From NCBI GenBank assembly GCA_012523655.1, contig JAAYTV010000359.1, positions 1 to 15,815 on the forward strand: DNA of 15,815 nt, read 5' to 3'. The notes under the pieces were generated by a model. The model was not told where the DNA came from. It saw only the letters and a program-made list of their open reading frames with translations, and made no database searches. The first letter of the stretch is position 1, and the number at the start of each line of letters is the position of its first letter. The stretch comes from a bacterium. GTDB taxonomy: Bacteria > Zhuqueibacterota > Zhuqueibacteria > Residuimicrobiales > Residuimicrobiaceae. A program made the position numbers and the translations under genes. Below are positions 13,815-15,815 of the stretch, one piece after another.

Positions 13815-15815
13815 GTGACAGAACCATCATCTCGTCCCTTTCGCATGATCGGCCACGCGCATATCGACCCGGTATGGCGCTGGAACAAAACCGAGGGCAT
13901 CGCCGAAGTGCTGGCCACCTTTCAATCCGCGATCGATCGTCTGCGGGAATTTCCTGAAACCGCGTTCATCGCCAGTTCCGCCCAATTCTATGAATGGGTG
14001 CGGCAGATGGATCCCGCTCTTTTCGCAGACATTCAACGTTTGGTTCAGGCGGAAAGGTGGAATCTGGTCGGCGGATGGTGGGTGGAGGCGGACGTCAACA
14101 TCCCGGACGGCGAATCCCTGGTCCGCCAGGGGCTGTACGGCCAAAGGTTTTTCCGCCGCCATTTCGGCCGTAAGGCCCACTGCGGCTTTTCCCCCGACAC
14201 GTTCGGACATCCGCATACGCTGCCGCAGATCCTGGCCGGCCAGGATTTGCCGGTCTATTTTTTCATGCGACCGGACCCCCTCGAAAAGCCCGGTTTGCCG
14301 GGACTGATCTTTCGCTGGCAAAGTCCCGACGCTGCAGAGGTCCTCGCCTTTCGCATTCTGCAATCGTACAACACGGATGAGAGCGAGCTGGAATCCCGCT
14401 TGGCCGCGTTTGCCGGTTATGATAATCTCCCCTATCCGATATTCTATGGCGTCGGCAATCACGGCGGCGGCCCGACCAAGGCGACCATCAGCAAGATCCG
14501 GGATTTGATGCAGACCCATCCTGAAATCCGTTTCACTTCTCTGGACGCCTATTCTTGCGAGATCGAACGCATGCGCCGTTCTTGGCCGCTGGTCAGCGAT
14601 GAGCTTCATAATCACAGCCGCGGCTGCTACTCTGCGCACAGCGGCATCAAATTGCAGCTCCACAAAGCCGAAAAGGCGCTGTTGACCGCGGAAAAAATGC
14701 AATGGATCTGCGCGCAGGCGTTGCCGGGCGCTCCGGTCCGTTTGTTGACTGCGGCTTGGGAAAAGGTGCTGTTCAATCAATTTCACGATATCCTATGCGG
14801 AACCAGCATCGAATCCGCCTATGACGAAAGTTGCGTTGACCTGGCTGCGGCCGAGAACGAAGCGGCAGAGTGCCTGTCATATTATTGCCGCCGCATGGTG
14901 CAGGCCATCGCCACGGACGTCTTTCCGCCGCAGGCGTCTCCCTTTGTGCTGTTCAACCCCCACACCTTTCCTGTCCACGAATGGGTGGAAGTGGAGATGC
15001 AGCGGCCTCTGCGCACCGACCGGCCCGCTCTCCTCGACGCCGACGGCGCCGAGATCCCCTATCAGGCGATCCCCACGGCTGCGGTGCATGTTCCTGATCG
15101 GATCCGTCTGCTCTTCCGCGCTGCACTGCCCTCCATGGGCTATCGGACCTATGCCGTGGATTTCAGCCGCACGGCCGCACCATCGCCCGCGGGCGTTTCC
15201 TACGCAGACGGCGTTCTGCAAAACGAAGTCCTGGCTGTCACCTTTAACCCATCGACAGGGTTCATCGACTCTCTTTATGATAAAATCCTGGGGCGTGAAT
15301 ATCTTTCCGGTCCTGCGTCTGCAGCCCTGGTGTTGGAAGACCGGGATGATACCTGGGGTCATGAAACTTTGGCCTACGATCAAGTCATCGGATGTTTTGA
15401 ACAGCCGCAGTTTACTGTTTTGGAAAAAGGTCCGGAACGTTGCTGTTTGCAGATATCCTGGCGCTATGGCGATTCACGGCTGGTGCAAAGGTTCTCTCTG
15501 ACCCGAGAAGGCCGCCACCTCGACGTCCGCGTCCGCCTTCATTGGGGGGAAGCGCTTAAAATGCTCAAGCTCTCCTTCGCTACAGTGATGCGCGACGGCG
15601 AGGCCACCTTTTCAACCCCGTTCGGCTTCATCGCGCGACCTATGAACGGAGAAGAACAACCAGGGCAGAGCTGGATCGATATCAGCGGCCGTGACCAGCA
15701 GGGCGCCTTTGGCTTTAGCCTGTTGAGCGAGGGCAAATACGGTTATAGTGTTTTACCCGGCGAGATCCGCTTGACGGTTCTGCACAGCCCCATCTGGTCG
15801 CATCATCGCCCCATG
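13815..15815 (+). CDS. Glycoside hydrolase family 38 alpha-mannosidase, 3' partial
   Basis: The frame stays open to the window edge: 667 codons are visible and the protein continues beyond it. GH38 enzymes are zinc-dependent retaining alpha-mannosidases; bacterial ones usually have 800-1000 residues and act on alpha-mannosides or mannosylglycerate-type compounds. The zinc ligands H16 and D18 lie in GHAHIDPVW, the nucleophile and ligand D128 in SPDTFGHPHTLPQI, and the fourth ligand H324 in NQFHDILCGTSI. The helical middle domain follows at about 300-355 and a beta-rich C-terminal region from about 375. GTG 13815 has GGAGG (13803-13807) at 7 bases; ATG 13809, two codons earlier, is too close to it. 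No signal peptide is seen, so it is likely cytoplasmic. The next downstream genes are outside the window. Confidence 0.95.
   Translation, partial: MTEPSSRPFRMIGHAHIDPVWRWNKTEGIAEVLATFQSAIDRLREFPETAFIASSAQFYEWVRQMDPALFADIQRLVQAERWNLVGGWWVEADVNIPDGESLVRQGLYGQRFFRRHFGRKAHCGFSPDTFGHPHTLPQILAGQDLPVYFFMRPDPLEKPGLPGLIFRWQSPDAAEVLAFRILQSYNTDESELESRLAAFAGYDNLPYPIFYGVGNHGGGPTKATISKIRDLMQTHPEIRFTSLDAYSCEIERMRRSWPLVSDELHNHSRGCYSAHSGIKLQLHKAEKALLTAEKMQWICAQALPGAPVRLLTAAWEKVLFNQFHDILCGTSIESAYDESCVDLAAAENEAAECLSYYCRRMVQAIATDVFPPQASPFVLFNPHTFPVHEWVEVEMQRPLRTDRPALLDADGAEIPYQAIPTAAVHVPDRIRLLFRAALPSMGYRTYAVDFSRTAAPSPAGVSYADGVLQNEVLAVTFNPSTGFIDSLYDKILGREYLSGPASAALVLEDRDDTWGHETLAYDQVIGCFEQPQFTVLEKGPERCCLQISWRYGDSRLVQRFSLTREGRHLDVRVRLHWGEALKMLKLSFATVMRDGEATFSTPFGFIARPMNGEEQPGQSWIDISGRDQQGAFGFSLLSEGKYGYSVLPGEIRLTVLHSPIWSHHRPM

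Noticed and set aside
13827..14786. Minus-strand open frame (319 codons) opposite the mannosidase gene
   Set aside because: The plus strand encodes GH38 with its zinc ligands and nucleophile intact; the minus frame has no family features.
14821..15501. Plus-strand open frame of 226 codons inside the mannosidase gene
   Set aside because: It is in another frame of the GH38 gene, whose own frame is continuous and homologous throughout.

Overview
The window is a GC-rich (by eye mid-50s %) bacterial chromosome segment with mostly standard, tightly packed genes and no mobile elements, CRISPR arrays, tRNAs or rRNAs that I could find. The gene set is a 2-oxoacid:ferredoxin oxidoreductase subunit, a full L32-plsX-fabHDG-acpP-fabF-rnc lipid block, a Ras-like GTPase beside a sigma-54 activator, and a GH38 alpha-mannosidase. 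Together with frequent GTG/TTG starts and clear GGAGG ribosome-binding sites, this suggests an anaerobic or facultative Gram-negative-type bacterium, perhaps one of the less-studied FCB-type phyla (KSB1, Calditrichota or Zixibacteria-like). That placement is an inference from gene order and protein style only.

Layout. Positions 1-526 hold the 3' part of a KorC/gamma-type oxidoreductase subunit. Then follow ndk (613-1041), a YceD/DUF177 protein and rpmF (1120-1815), and the phospholipid/fatty acid block plsX, fabH, fabD, fabG, acpP, fabF, rnc (1895-8263). This block is closed by an acyl-CoA dehydrogenase (8279-9433) and a strong intrinsic terminator (9441-9467). All run on the + strand. PlsX makes acyl-phosphate from acyl-ACP for membrane lipid synthesis, FabH starts and FabF extends chains, FabD loads malonyl groups on AcpP, and FabG reduces the 3-keto intermediates. 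No fabZ, enoyl reductase or acetyl-CoA carboxylase gene is in the window, so those must be elsewhere. A perfect 10-bp hairpin with a short T-run sits between acpP and fabF and probably lets acpP be expressed above fabF.

A non-coding stretch of about 320 bp (9468-9787) carries a promoter-like pair followed at once by a 15-bp perfect inverted repeat. It leads into a translationally coupled pair: a YigZ/IMPACT-family protein (9788-10402) and a cysteine-rich zinc-ribbon protein (10399-10680).

A single minus-strand gene (10873-11355) encodes a small membrane-anchored protein of unknown function. Divergent from it, across a 375-bp spacer with promoter candidates in both directions, lies the most unusual part of the window: a Ras/Rab-like small GTPase whose G3 motif has lost its glycine (about 11731-12297). 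It overlaps a PAS-AAA+-Fis sigma-54 activator (12294-13667) whose sigma-54 contact loop reads GAFTNA instead of GAFTGA. The pair ends in an intrinsic terminator (13733-13771). The last gene is a GH38 alpha-mannosidase (13815 onward) that runs off the window end and whose catalytic and zinc-binding residues are visible.
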